Shown here one piece after another: positions 6,930 through 14,373 of a DNA stretch of 64,000 nucleotides. The DNA comes from Streptomyces justiciae (GTDB lineage Bacteria; Actinomycetota; Actinomycetes; Streptomycetales; Streptomycetaceae), in NCBI RefSeq assembly GCF_015163075.1, contig NZ_JADDXU010000016.1, forward strand, positions 62,001-126,000, in the 5' to 3' direction. Below the pieces are notes generated by a model, which did no database searches, was not told the DNA's origin, and saw nothing but the letters and a program-made list of their open reading frames with translations. A program made the position numbers and the translations under genes. The first letter of the stretch is position 1. Every line of letters starts with the position of its first letter.

Positions 6930-8975
6930 ATGGTGGGCCGGGTGTCAGCGACTCTTGCCCCCCATCGCACCCCTGCCCCCGCTCCCACCGCGCCCCACCG
7001 CCGCACCCGCGTCCTCGCCCTCCCCGAGGCCCGCTGGGCGCTCGCGGCGACGGTCGCGTTCCTGGCGGCCCTCGCCCTGGACCTGGGCGGAGCCCCCGCC
7101 TGGGCGTACGGCCCGCTGTACGCCGTCGCCTACGTCACCGGCGGCTGGGAGCCCGCGCTCGAAGGGCTGCGGGCGCTGCGCGAGAAGACCCTCGACGTCG
7201 ACCTGCTGATGATCGTCGCGGCCCTCGGCGCCGCCGCCATCGGACAGGTCCTCGACGGGGCGCTGCTGATCGTCATCTTCGCCACCTCCGGCGCCCTGGA
7301 GGCCCTGGCCACCGCCCGCACTGCCGACTCCGTACGCGGCCTGCTCGACCTCGCGCCCAGCACCGCGACCCGCGTGACCGACTCCGGCGCGGAGACCGTC
7401 GTCCCGACCGCCGAACTCGCCGTCGGCGACGTGGTGTTGGTCCGCCCGGGGGAGCGGATCGGCGCCGACGGGCGGGTGTTGGACGGGGTCAGCGAGGCCG
7501 ACCAGGCGACCATCACCGGCGAACCCCTCCCCGTGGTCAAGCGCCCCGGCGACGAGGTCTTCGCCGGCACCCTCAACGGCACCGGCGCCCTCCGTGTCCG
7601 CGTCGAGCGCGACCCCGCCGACTCGGTCATCGCCCGCATCGTGACCCTGGTCGAGGAGGCGTCCCGCACCAAGGCGCCGACGCAGCTGTTCATCGAGCGG
7701 ATCGAGCAGCGGTACGCGGTCGCGATCGTCGCCGCCACGCTCGCCGTCTTCGCCGTCCCGCTCGCCTTCGGCGCCGACCTCACCGGCGCGCTGCTCCGCG
7801 CGATGACGTTCATGATCGTCGCCTCGCCGTGCGCGGTCGTCCTCGCGACGATGCCGCCCCTGCTGTCCGCCATCGCCAACGCGGGCCGGCACGGGGTGCT
7901 GGTCAAGTCGGCGGTCGCGATGGAGCGGTTGGGGGAGATCGACCTGGCCGCGCTCGACAAGACGGGGACGCTGACCGAGGGCGCGCCGGAGGTGACGGGC
8001 GTACGGCCGCTGCGGGACTCCGGGCTCGACGAGGACGCGCTGCTGGGACTCGCCGCCGCGGCCGAGCTGCCCAGCGAGCATCCGCTGGCGCGGGCGATCG
8101 TGACGGCGGCGCGCGCACGCGGCCTGCGGATCGCACGCGCCGAGGACTTCACCGCGGTGCCGGGGCGTGGGGTCACGGCCACCGTGGAGGGGCGGTCGGT
8201 GGGCGTCGGCCGGGCGGAGACCGTCCACAGCGACGCCACCGTCGAGGGCCGGCCGGTGGGCATCGGCCGGGCGGAAACCACCCACAGCGACGCCACCGCC
8301 GGCCCCGCGGAGGCGGCCGACTCCGACGCCACCGCCGGCTCCGACGCCACCGTCGTCCACGTCACCCGCGACGGCGTCCCCGTAGGCACCCTCGCCCTCA
8401 CCGACCGCCTGCGCCCCGCCGCCCCCGCCACGACCGCCGACCTCACCGCCCTGACCGGCACCGCCCCCGTCCTCCTGACCGGCGACAACGCCCGCGCCGC
8501 GGCCCGCGTCGCCGAGGCCACCGGGCTCACCGACGTCCGCGCCGAGCTGCTCCCCGAGGACAAGGTGAACGCCGTACGGGAGTTGCAGGACGCCGGTCGC
8601 AAGGTGCTGTTCGTCGGGGACGGCGTCAACGACGCGCCCGCGCTCGCCGCCGCCCACTCCGGTGTCGCGATGGGCCGCGCGGGCTCCGACCTGGCGCTGG
8701 AGACCGCGGACGCGGTCGTGGTGCGGGACGAGCTGACGGCCGTACCGGCGGTCGTACGGCTGTCCCGGGCCGCCCGACGACTGGTCGTGCAGAATCTCGT
8801 GATCGCGGGGACCTTCATCACCGTGCTGGTGGTGTGGGACCTGGTGGGACATCTGCCGCTGCCGCTCGGCGTCGCGGGGCACGAGGGCTCCACCGTCCTC
8901 GTCGGCCTGAACGGGCTGCGGCTGCTGCGGGAGGCGGCCTGGCGATCCGGGCCGGTGCAGCCAGCGCGAGGTTGA
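6930..8975 (+). CDS. P1B-4-type heavy-metal efflux ATPase (Co/Ni class)
   Basis: About 681 residues. No HMA metal-binding domain at the N-terminus. Actuator loop has TGEPLPV; the metal-transport helix has SPC (VASPCAVVLAT); phosphorylation site DKTGTLTEG; hinge GDGVNDAPAL; last helix HEGST. SPC plus HEG-x-T defines subgroup P1B-4 (CtpD, CtpJ/NmtA, CoaT), exporters of Co, Ni and sometimes Zn or Fe. The divergent NmtR-like repressor argues for Ni/Co. ATG 6930 or GTG 6942 is preferred over in-frame ATG 6918, which sits inside the operator; a leaderless message is possible. The nucleotide-binding domain contains an unusual 19-residue tandem duplication followed by an Asp/Ala/Thr-rich insert (about residues 419-475). 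Confidence 0.9.
   Translation: MVGRVSATLAPHRTPAPAPTAPHRRTRVLALPEARWALAATVAFLAALALDLGGAPAWAYGPLYAVAYVTGGWEPALEGLRALREKTLDVDLLMIVAALGAAAIGQVLDGALLIVIFATSGALEALATARTADSVRGLLDLAPSTATRVTDSGAETVVPTAELAVGDVVLVRPGERIGADGRVLDGVSEADQATITGEPLPVVKRPGDEVFAGTLNGTGALRVRVERDPADSVIARIVTLVEEASRTKAPTQLFIERIEQRYAVAIVAATLAVFAVPLAFGADLTGALLRAMTFMIVASPCAVVLATMPPLLSAIANAGRHGVLVKSAVAMERLGEIDLAALDKTGTLTEGAPEVTGVRPLRDSGLDEDALLGLAAAAELPSEHPLARAIVTAARARGLRIARAEDFTAVPGRGVTATVEGRSVGVGRAETVHSDATVEGRPVGIGRAETTHSDATAGPAEAADSDATAGSDATVVHVTRDGVPVGTLALTDRLRPAAPATTADLTALTGTAPVLLTGDNARAAARVAEATGLTDVRAELLPEDKVNAVRELQDAGRKVLFVGDGVNDAPALAAAHSGVAMGRAGSDLALETADAVVVRDELTAVPAVVRLSRAARRLVVQNLVIAGTFITVLVVWDLVGHLPLPLGVAGHEGSTVLVGLNGLRLLREAAWRSGPVQPARG
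8184..8297 (+). repeat. 57-bp in-frame tandem duplication in the metal ATPase gene
   Basis: Codons 8184-8240 and 8241-8297 each encode a 19-residue unit of pattern VEGRxVGxGRAETxHSDAT; about 7 of 57 bases differ. Two shorter SDAT echoes follow (to ~8350). The reading frame is kept. The differences show the duplication is not brand new. Confidence 0.88.
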
Positions 8976-9024
8976 TGTCGGATTCCCGCCAGCCGACCAT
9001 CCGCAGCTGCACCATGCTGGACCC

Positions 9025-10509
9025 ATGCAGAAGGGGATGCACACCGACACCGAGCGCTGCGTGCGCGCCGTCCAGTCGAAGGACGCCCGGTTCGACGGGT
9101 GGTTCTTCACGGCGGTCCTGACGACCCGGATCTACTGCCGGCCCAGCTGCCCGGCCGTGCCGCCCAAGCCCGCGAACATGACGTTCTACCCGAGCGCGGC
9201 GGCCTGCCAGCAGGCCGGGTTCCGGGCCTGCAAGCGCTGCCGCCCCGACACCAGCCCCGGCTCCCCCGAGTGGAACGAGCGCGCGGACCTGGTGGCCCGG
9301 GCGATGCGGCTCATCGCCGACGGGGTCGTGGACCGCGAGGGCGTGCCGGGACTCGCCGCCCGCCTCGGCTACAGCACCCGGCAGGTCGAACGCCAGCTCC
9401 TCGCCGAACTGGGCGCGGGCCCGCTCGCGCTGGCTCGCGCCCAACGCGCCCAGACCGCACGGCTGTTGATCGAGACGACGGCGCTACCGATGGCGGAGAT
9501 CGCGTTCGCCGCCGGTTTCTCCTCGATCCGCACCTTCAACGACACCGTCCGCGAGGTCTTCGCTCTCTCGCCGAGCGAGCTGCGGACCCGGGTACCGCGC
9601 AGGAACGCGGGTGCGGTGACCCCCGGGGTGCTCACGCTCCGGCTGCCGTTCCGCGCCCCCCTCAACCCCGACAACCTCTTCGGGCACCTCGCGGCGACCG
9701 CCGTGCCCGGGGTGGAGGAGTGGCGGGACGGTGCCTACCGCCGCACGCTCCGACTCCCGTACGGCCACGGCATCGTGGCCCTGACCCCGAACCCCGACCA
9801 CGTCGCCTGCCGGCTCACCCTGAGCGACCTGCGCGATCTGACCGTCGCCATCAGCCGCTGCCGGCGCATGCTCGACCTGGACGCCGACCCGGTCGCGATC
9901 GACGACCAGCTGCGCACCGACCCGGTGCTGGCGCCGCTGGTCGCGAAGGCGCCGGGGCGGCGGGTGCCGCGGACGGTGGACGAGGCGGAGTTCGCCGTCC
10001 GGGCGGTCCTCGGCCAGCAGGTCTCGACCGCCGCCGCCCGCACCCACGCCGCCCGCCTGGTGACGGCCCACGGCGACCCGGTCGACGATCCGGAGGGCGG
10101 CCTCACCCACCTCTTCCCGTCGCCGGAGCAACTCGCCGCCCTGGACCCCGAGTCGCTGGCCATGCCCCGCACCCGCCGCACGACCTTCACCACCCTGGTC
10201 GGCCAACTGGCGGACGGCACCCTGAACTTGGGCGTCGAGACGGACTGGGCCGAGACCCGCGCCCGCCTCCTCGCCCTCCCCGGCTTCGGCCCCTGGACGG
10301 CCGACGTCATCGCGATGCGCGCCCTCGGCGACCCCGACGCGTTCCTCCCCACCGACCTCGGCATCCGCAAGGCCGCCCAGGAGCTGGGCCTGCCCTCGAC
10401 CCCGGCGGCGCTGACCACGCGAGCGGCGGCCTGGCGGCCCTGGCGGGCGTACGCGGTGCAGTACCTGTGGGCGACCGACAGCCACCCGATCAACTTCCTT
10501 CCGGTATAA
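9025..10509 (+). CDS. Ada-AraC-AlkA fusion: methyl-sensing activator and DNA 3-methyladenine glycosylase
   Basis: 494 residues with three parts: an Ada zinc domain (about 10-80), an AraC-type HTH region (about 90-180), and an AlkA glycosylase (about 195-490) with HhH-GPD motif LPGFGPWTADV and catalytic Asp in PTDLGIRK. With ATG 9025 the zinc cysteines fall at C38, C42, C69 and C72, the same numbers as in E. coli Ada, where C38 accepts methyl groups from phosphotriesters. ATG 9037 is a second possible start. The protein would sense methylated DNA, activate repair genes and excise alkylated purines. The C-terminal O6-methylguanine methyltransferase domain of E. coli Ada is missing and is supplied by the next gene. 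Confidence 0.93.
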   Translation: MQKGMHTDTERCVRAVQSKDARFDGWFFTAVLTTRIYCRPSCPAVPPKPANMTFYPSAAACQQAGFRACKRCRPDTSPGSPEWNERADLVARAMRLIADGVVDREGVPGLAARLGYSTRQVERQLLAELGAGPLALARAQRAQTARLLIETTALPMAEIAFAAGFSSIRTFNDTVREVFALSPSELRTRVPRRNAGAVTPGVLTLRLPFRAPLNPDNLFGHLAATAVPGVEEWRDGAYRRTLRLPYGHGIVALTPNPDHVACRLTLSDLRDLTVAISRCRRMLDLDADPVAIDDQLRTDPVLAPLVAKAPGRRVPRTVDEAEFAVRAVLGQQVSTAAARTHAARLVTAHGDPVDDPEGGLTHLFPSPEQLAALDPESLAMPRTRRTTFTTLVGQLADGTLNLGVETDWAETRARLLALPGFGPWTADVIAMRALGDPDAFLPTDLGIRKAAQELGLPSTPAALTTRAAAWRPWRAYAVQYLWATDSHPINFLPV

Positions 10510-10518
10510 GGACCTTCC

Positions 10519-11019
10519 GTGACCACTGTTCCCGCTCTGAAGCAACACACCGTGATCGACAGCCCGTACGGCCCGCTGACCCTGGTCGCAACGGACGGCA
10601 CATTGAGCAACCTCTACATGACCGACCAGCGCCACCGCCCCGCCCAGGAGACGTTCGGCGCACGCGACGACCGCCCCTTCGGGGAGGTGATCGACCAGCT
10701 GGAGGCCTACTTCGCCTCCGAGTTGAAGGAGTTCACCCTCGAACTCCACCTGCACGGAACCCCGTTCCAGCGCAGCGTCTGGGAGCAGCTCCTGCGCATC
10801 CCGTACGGAGAGACCCGCTCCTACGGCGACCTCGCCGAAGCCCTCGGCAACCCGGGCGCCTCCCGCGCGGTCGGCCTCGCCAACGGCAAGAACCCGGTCA
10901 GCATCATCGTCCCCTGCCACCGCGTCGTGGGCTCCGACGGCAGCCTGACCGGCTACGGCGGCGGCCTGGAACGCAAGCAGCGCCTGCTGGACTTCGAGCG
11001 GGGTGCGGCGCTCTTCTAG
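10519..11019 (+). CDS. ogt: Methylated-DNA-protein-cysteine methyltransferase
   Basis: 166 residues. The active-site motif PCHRVVG places the acceptor Cys at 133, followed by GYGGGLERKQ, the substrate-loop region. It removes methyl or ethyl groups from O6-alkylguanine by irreversible transfer to the Cys. GTG 10519 follows the Ada-AlkA stop by nine bases, and AAGGA (10508-10512) overlapping that stop is its ribosome site, so the two genes form an operon that restores the full set of Ada functions. Confidence 0.95.
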   Translation: MTTVPALKQHTVIDSPYGPLTLVATDGTLSNLYMTDQRHRPAQETFGARDDRPFGEVIDQLEAYFASELKEFTLELHLHGTPFQRSVWEQLLRIPYGETRSYGDLAEALGNPGASRAVGLANGKNPVSIIVPCHRVVGSDGSLTGYGGGLERKQRLLDFERGAALF

Positions 11020-11025
11020 CCCGCC

Positions 11026-11255
11026 GCTAGGGCCTGTCCGGCGGATCATGCCGCAGACGCGGGGTCTGGCACGCCGGCCTGCGGCGTTGTCGTCGGTTGC
11101 CGACTCCCCCACTCTCGACTGCGCTCGAGCGGGAGGTGCCCCCACCGCGTCGCCGCCCTCCTCCGCCTTGCATCCCGACGCACCAGACCCCGCTCACCAG
11201 CATCAAAGAGGCGCCGCACCTCTCCTGCGACCTGATCCGCCGGACAGGCCCTAGC
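11026..11255. mobile_element. 230-bp MITE-like element with 23-bp perfect terminal inverted repeats
   Basis: Bases 11026-11048 and 11233-11255 are exact reverse complements; both ends carry CTAGGGCC/GGCCCTAG. The interior is non-coding in all frames as far as I can judge and holds a further imperfect palindrome around CTCGAGCGGGAGG. No transposase is present, so it would depend on one elsewhere. No clear target duplication outside the ends is seen. It lies between the convergent ogt and sirtuin genes, and its right end supplies the sirtuin stop codon. Confidence 0.75.
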
Positions 11256-11976
11256 CCTGAAGCCGGCGCAGCAGCTCCGGCAGGGCCGTGCCGATCGGTT
11301 CGCGGATGACCTCGTCGGCGCGGTCGTCGTACGGGGTCGGCTCGGCGTTGACGATGATCAGCCGGGCTCCGTGATCGGCGGCGACGCCGGCGAGCCCGGC
11401 GGCGGGCTGCACCTGCAGGCTGCTGCCGACGGCGATGAAGACCTGGCAGGCCTTGGTGATGGCGACGGCCTCACCGAGGACGACGGGGTCGAGGCGCTCG
11501 CCGAACATCACGGTCGCGGACTTGAGAATCCCGCCGCAGTCCAGGCAGGCCGGGTCGTCCTCCCCGGCGTCGAGCCGCGCGAGCGCGTCCTCCATGGGGC
11601 CACGCGCATGGCACTTCGTGCACACCACCTGCCGCGCGGTGCCGTGCAGTTCGAGCACCTTGCGGGCCGGCATCCCGGCGAGCTGGTGCAGTCCGTCGAC
11701 GTTCTGCGTGACGACCCGAACCGGCACCCCGGACTTCTCCAGCTCGGCCACCGCGTAATGCGCGGCATTCGGCTCCGGCGCGAGCGCCTGATTCTCCTTG
11801 CGCATGCGCCAAGACCGCCGCCGGATCTCCGGGTCGCTCATGTAGTACTCGTACGTCACGAGCTTTTCCGCCTCGGGATCCCGCTGCCACAGCCCGTTGG
11901 GGCCGCGGTAGTCCGGAATCCCCGAGTCGGTCGAAATTCCTGCGCCACTGAGAAGGGCGACGAGGGGCCTGTTCAT
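11251..11976 (-). CDS. NAD-dependent protein deacetylase, sirtuin (Sir2/CobB family)
   Basis: 241 residues, normal for bacterial sirtuins. Seen: NAD-binding GAGIS (11-15) and GIPDYRG, QNVDGLH (91-97), catalytic His in LELHGT (H111), four zinc cysteines (C119, C122, C144, C147), and GSSLQV plus IVNAEPTPYD near the end. It removes acyl groups from lysines using NAD and releases nicotinamide and O-acyl-ADP-ribose; in Streptomyces such enzymes control acyl-CoA synthetases. The TAG stop is formed by the terminal CTAG of the adjacent inverted-repeat element, so the original end of the gene may have been a little different. Confidence 0.93.
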   Translation of the reverse strand: MNRPLVALLSGAGISTDSGIPDYRGPNGLWQRDPEAEKLVTYEYYMSDPEIRRRSWRMRKENQALAPEPNAAHYAVAELEKSGVPVRVVTQNVDGLHQLAGMPARKVLELHGTARQVVCTKCHARGPMEDALARLDAGEDDPACLDCGGILKSATVMFGERLDPVVLGEAVAITKACQVFIAVGSSLQVQPAAGLAGVAADHGARLIIVNAEPTPYDDRADEVIREPIGTALPELLRRLQG

Positions 11977-12022
11977 GCGGCCGAGGGTAGATCGGCGGGA
12001 CGGGACGGGGCGAACGGATAAA

Positions 12023-12322
12023 TCAGCCGTCGCCTTCCTCCGCCTCCTCGTCCTTCGACCGCACCGGCCCGAACGGCTCGATCTTCGGATTGGCGAAGGG
12101 GCCCTGGTACGACCCCCTCGCCTCCGGTGCTCCCTGGAGCCTCGCCCCGGCCGCCTCGGTCACCAGCAATGCGTAGGTACCGTGCGCCGGGTCCACCGGG
12201 ACCAGGCCGTACGCCGTGTCGACCTCGTCGTCGGCGAGACCGAGCCGACGCTGGGCGTCCTCGATCGTCGACCGCGGCGGCAGGGTCACGGTGATGAGGA
12301 CGGTGGGGCTCTCGGGAGCCAT
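12023..12322 (-). CDS. Small acidic protein coupled to a subtilase, unknown function
   Basis: 99 residues, no signal peptide or membrane span, acidic C-terminus (KDEEAEEGDG). I recognise no family. The first half has alternating hydrophobic residues (VLITVTLPP, YGLVPVDP, YALLVTEAAGA), which could be a small alpha/beta fold like a peptidase propeptide or inhibitor; this is a guess. ATG 12322 follows the subtilase stop by seven bases, and a GGAGA ribosome site overlaps that stop, so the two are almost surely co-translated. It may be an inhibitor, chaperone or substrate of the protease. Confidence 0.7.
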   Translation of the reverse strand: MAPESPTVLITVTLPPRSTIEDAQRRLGLADDEVDTAYGLVPVDPAHGTYALLVTEAAGARLQGAPEARGSYQGPFANPKIEPFGPVRSKDEEAEEGDG

Positions 12323-12329
12323 GGGTCTC

Positions 12330-13697
12330 CTACAGGCGGGCGTTGTTCTTGCCGACGCGACGCACCGCGTCGACCAGAGACGGGGTGTTGATGATGCCGT
12401 ACCCGTAGTCGAAGTCGTAGCCGTGCCCGCCCGCGTCGTGCGCGGATCGGCGGATCAGCGTACGCATCCGGGACGGCGACAGGTCCTTCACCGACAGCTT
12501 GCCGCGCACCGCGGCGACGACCCCCGCCGCGACCGGACAGGCGGCCGAGGTCCCCGAGTCGGGGCTGTTCTGCCCGAACGCCTTCGACCCGCTGAAGTGC
12601 GTGTACGTGGCGATGTCCGGCTTGCGCACGGCGAGCCGCCCCGGGCCCTGGGACGAGTAGCCGACCCGGGCGTCATGTGTGTCCACCCCGGCCACGGACA
12701 GCACGCTGGGGTGCGAGTTCGCCCCGTTGATGGGCCGGCTCGGGAAGCCGCAGCGCCCGTCGGGGCACTGGACACCGCAGTTGCCCGCGGCGAACAGGAT
12801 GTCGGCGCCGGACACCTCCAGGGCGGCGACGATCAGGTTGAACGGGTGGGCGCGGTTGTCGGAGTAGTTGCCCGGGTGCCCCGGCGGGAAGTCCCACGTC
12901 GGCTTGAACGATCCCCAGCTGTTGCTGATGACCATCCGGCGCCGGTCGCGCGGCATCTGCTCCAGCAGCCCCCACAGGTGCGCGTACGCGGAGATCGCGT
13001 CGGAGAGCAGGCCCTCCATCACGGTGGCGCCCTGCCGCTGCGAGAGCAGCACCGGAATGTCGAGCAGGGACACCTTCCGGGCCACGATCAGCGAGTCGAA
13101 CGCGCACATCGTGCCGTGGTTCACCGGGAACTGACCGAAGTTCCCGGCCACACCCGGCGGCTTCCAGCTGCGTGCCGCGTCGACCGTGACGGGCGAGCCG
13201 AGGACCGTACCGAGGTGCGCGACGTTGATGCCGGTGTCGACGATCGCCAGCGGGACGCCCGCCCCGTCGAGGCCCTCGCTCGTCAGCGCGTCCGTGACGA
13301 ACCGCTGCACGTCGTGCCAGTCGCCGACCGGCGGCGTGTTGCCGCAGGTGGGCATCGTCTCGACGGCCGGGTCGGCGGCGATCCCGACGATGTCCGCCCG
13401 CTTGGAGGTCAGCATCGCCAACCGGGCGGCGCCGTCGCGGTCCTGGATCTCGCCGCGCACCAGGACGCTCGCGTCCTCCGGTGCCAGCGAGAAGGTGAGC
13501 GGCTGGTCCAGCGACAGCGGATCGCCGTCGGAGAACGCCGGCTTGGGCTGCGGCACCGGCACCGGCACGAAGTCCGGGTCCAGTACGACGCCGGGGAGTG
13601 AGCCGGCGACGTCTGCGGCCGGCGGAGTGCTGATCGACGGATCCACGACCGCTTGGACGAGATCGGGTTCCGGGCGCATCTGAACGATTACCCGCAT
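12330..13697 (-). CDS. Subtilisin-family (S8) serine protease without signal peptide
   Basis: 455 residues. Catalytic triad D154 (AIVDTGIN), H194 (NHGTMCA), S384 (GTSAACP), oxyanion Asn306 (AAGNCG). ATG 13697 has a clear ribosome site (GGGGGA) seven bases upstream. There is no signal peptide or Tat motif, and the ~130-residue N-terminal region (Pro-rich near 45-52) does not look like a standard I9 propeptide, so a cytoplasmic role seems likely. A Cys-rich insertion (C307, C311, C316) follows the oxyanion Asn. The 99-residue downstream gene is coupled to it. The target is unknown. Confidence 0.88.
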   Translation of the reverse strand: MRVIVQMRPEPDLVQAVVDPSISTPPAADVAGSLPGVVLDPDFVPVPVPQPKPAFSDGDPLSLDQPLTFSLAPEDASVLVRGEIQDRDGAARLAMLTSKRADIVGIAADPAVETMPTCGNTPPVGDWHDVQRFVTDALTSEGLDGAGVPLAIVDTGINVAHLGTVLGSPVTVDAARSWKPPGVAGNFGQFPVNHGTMCAFDSLIVARKVSLLDIPVLLSQRQGATVMEGLLSDAISAYAHLWGLLEQMPRDRRRMVISNSWGSFKPTWDFPPGHPGNYSDNRAHPFNLIVAALEVSGADILFAAGNCGVQCPDGRCGFPSRPINGANSHPSVLSVAGVDTHDARVGYSSQGPGRLAVRKPDIATYTHFSGSKAFGQNSPDSGTSAACPVAAGVVAAVRGKLSVKDLSPSRMRTLIRRSAHDAGGHGYDFDYGYGIINTPSLVDAVRRVGKNNARL

Positions 13698-13717
13698 GTT
13701 TCCCCCTGTAATTGAAT

Positions 13718-13747
13718 CCGGTGGCACGGAGAACCGCGTGCCACCGG
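13718..13747 (-). terminator. 11-bp hairpin between Nudix gene and subtilase gene
   Basis: CCGGTGGCACG (13718-13728) pairs perfectly with CGTGCCACCGG (13737-13747) around an 8-base loop. It lies 21 bases upstream of the subtilase start and about 130 bases after the Nudix stop on the same strand. It may end the Nudix transcript or act as a leader structure on the subtilase message; there is no T-run. Confidence 0.45.
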
Positions 13748-13878
13748 TACCTGCGGATAAGGCGAGGACTCGCACGCTATTGGCGCGGATACAGGGGGTC
13801 CATACGCGCAAGGGCGTAGCTTCAAGAACGCATTTCCGCAGGGGAATTGACGGGAATCGACACCCGGAACAAAAGGCG

Positions 13879-14373
13879 TCAGGAAACCCGTCGGCCGTTC
13901 TCCAGCTCCGCTGTCCCCGCGCCTTCCGCGAGCACGTCCAGCGCGACGCGCACCCGGCCGCCCAGGAACCCCAGCAGATAGTCGTCCAGCTCCTCACGCG
14001 GCACGAGCCGCCACGACAGCAGCTCCTCCTCCTGGAGCCGGATCGCCTTCAGCTCGTCCTCGCCGAGGACGCCACCGTCGTACAGGTACGCCACCAGCGG
14101 CGGAATGCCCGGCCGGTACACCCAGTCCACCGCCAGCAGCCGGCCGAGTTCACGGTCGAGCCCGATCTCCTCCAGCGTCTCGCGGCGCGCCCCCTGACGT
14201 GGGGTCTCGCCGTCGTCCGACTCGATGGTGCCGCCCGGAAGCGCCCAGCCCTCACGGTAGTTGGGCTCGACGAGCAGCACCCGCCCCTCGCTGTCACGGA
14301 AGAGGGCGGCGGCGCCGGCGAGGATGCGGGGGAGGCCGGCGATGTACGTGGCGAAGTCCTGAGCGCTGGTCAT
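13879..14373 (-). CDS. Nudix hydrolase coupled to an ADP-ribosylglycohydrolase
   Basis: 164 residues. Nudix helix GARRETLEEIGL carries the catalytic REx2EE core. The loop before it (GGTIESDDGE) is two residues longer than the usual GG-x2-E-x-GE form. Nudix enzymes hydrolyse nucleoside diphosphates linked to another moiety. ATG 14373 overlaps the stop of the upstream ADP-ribosylglycohydrolase (ATGA), which suggests that the substrate is ADP-ribose or a related product; that is inference. Confidence 0.88.
   Translation of the reverse strand: MTSAQDFATYIAGLPRILAGAAALFRDSEGRVLLVEPNYREGWALPGGTIESDDGETPRQGARRETLEEIGLDRELGRLLAVDWVYRPGIPPLVAYLYDGGVLGEDELKAIRLQEEELLSWRLVPREELDDYLLGFLGGRVRVALDVLAEGAGTAELENGRRVS

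Noticed and set aside
11003..11254. Small open frames inside the inverted-repeat element
   Set aside because: They have no start context, end at the element border and are composed of Pro/Arg/Ser-rich low-complexity sequence; the segment is a non-coding repeat.
12023..12322. RiPP precursor processed by the neighbouring subtilase
   Set aside because: 99 residues with no Cys/Ser/Thr-rich core, no leader-core border and no modifying enzyme nearby; an inhibitor or partner is more likely.
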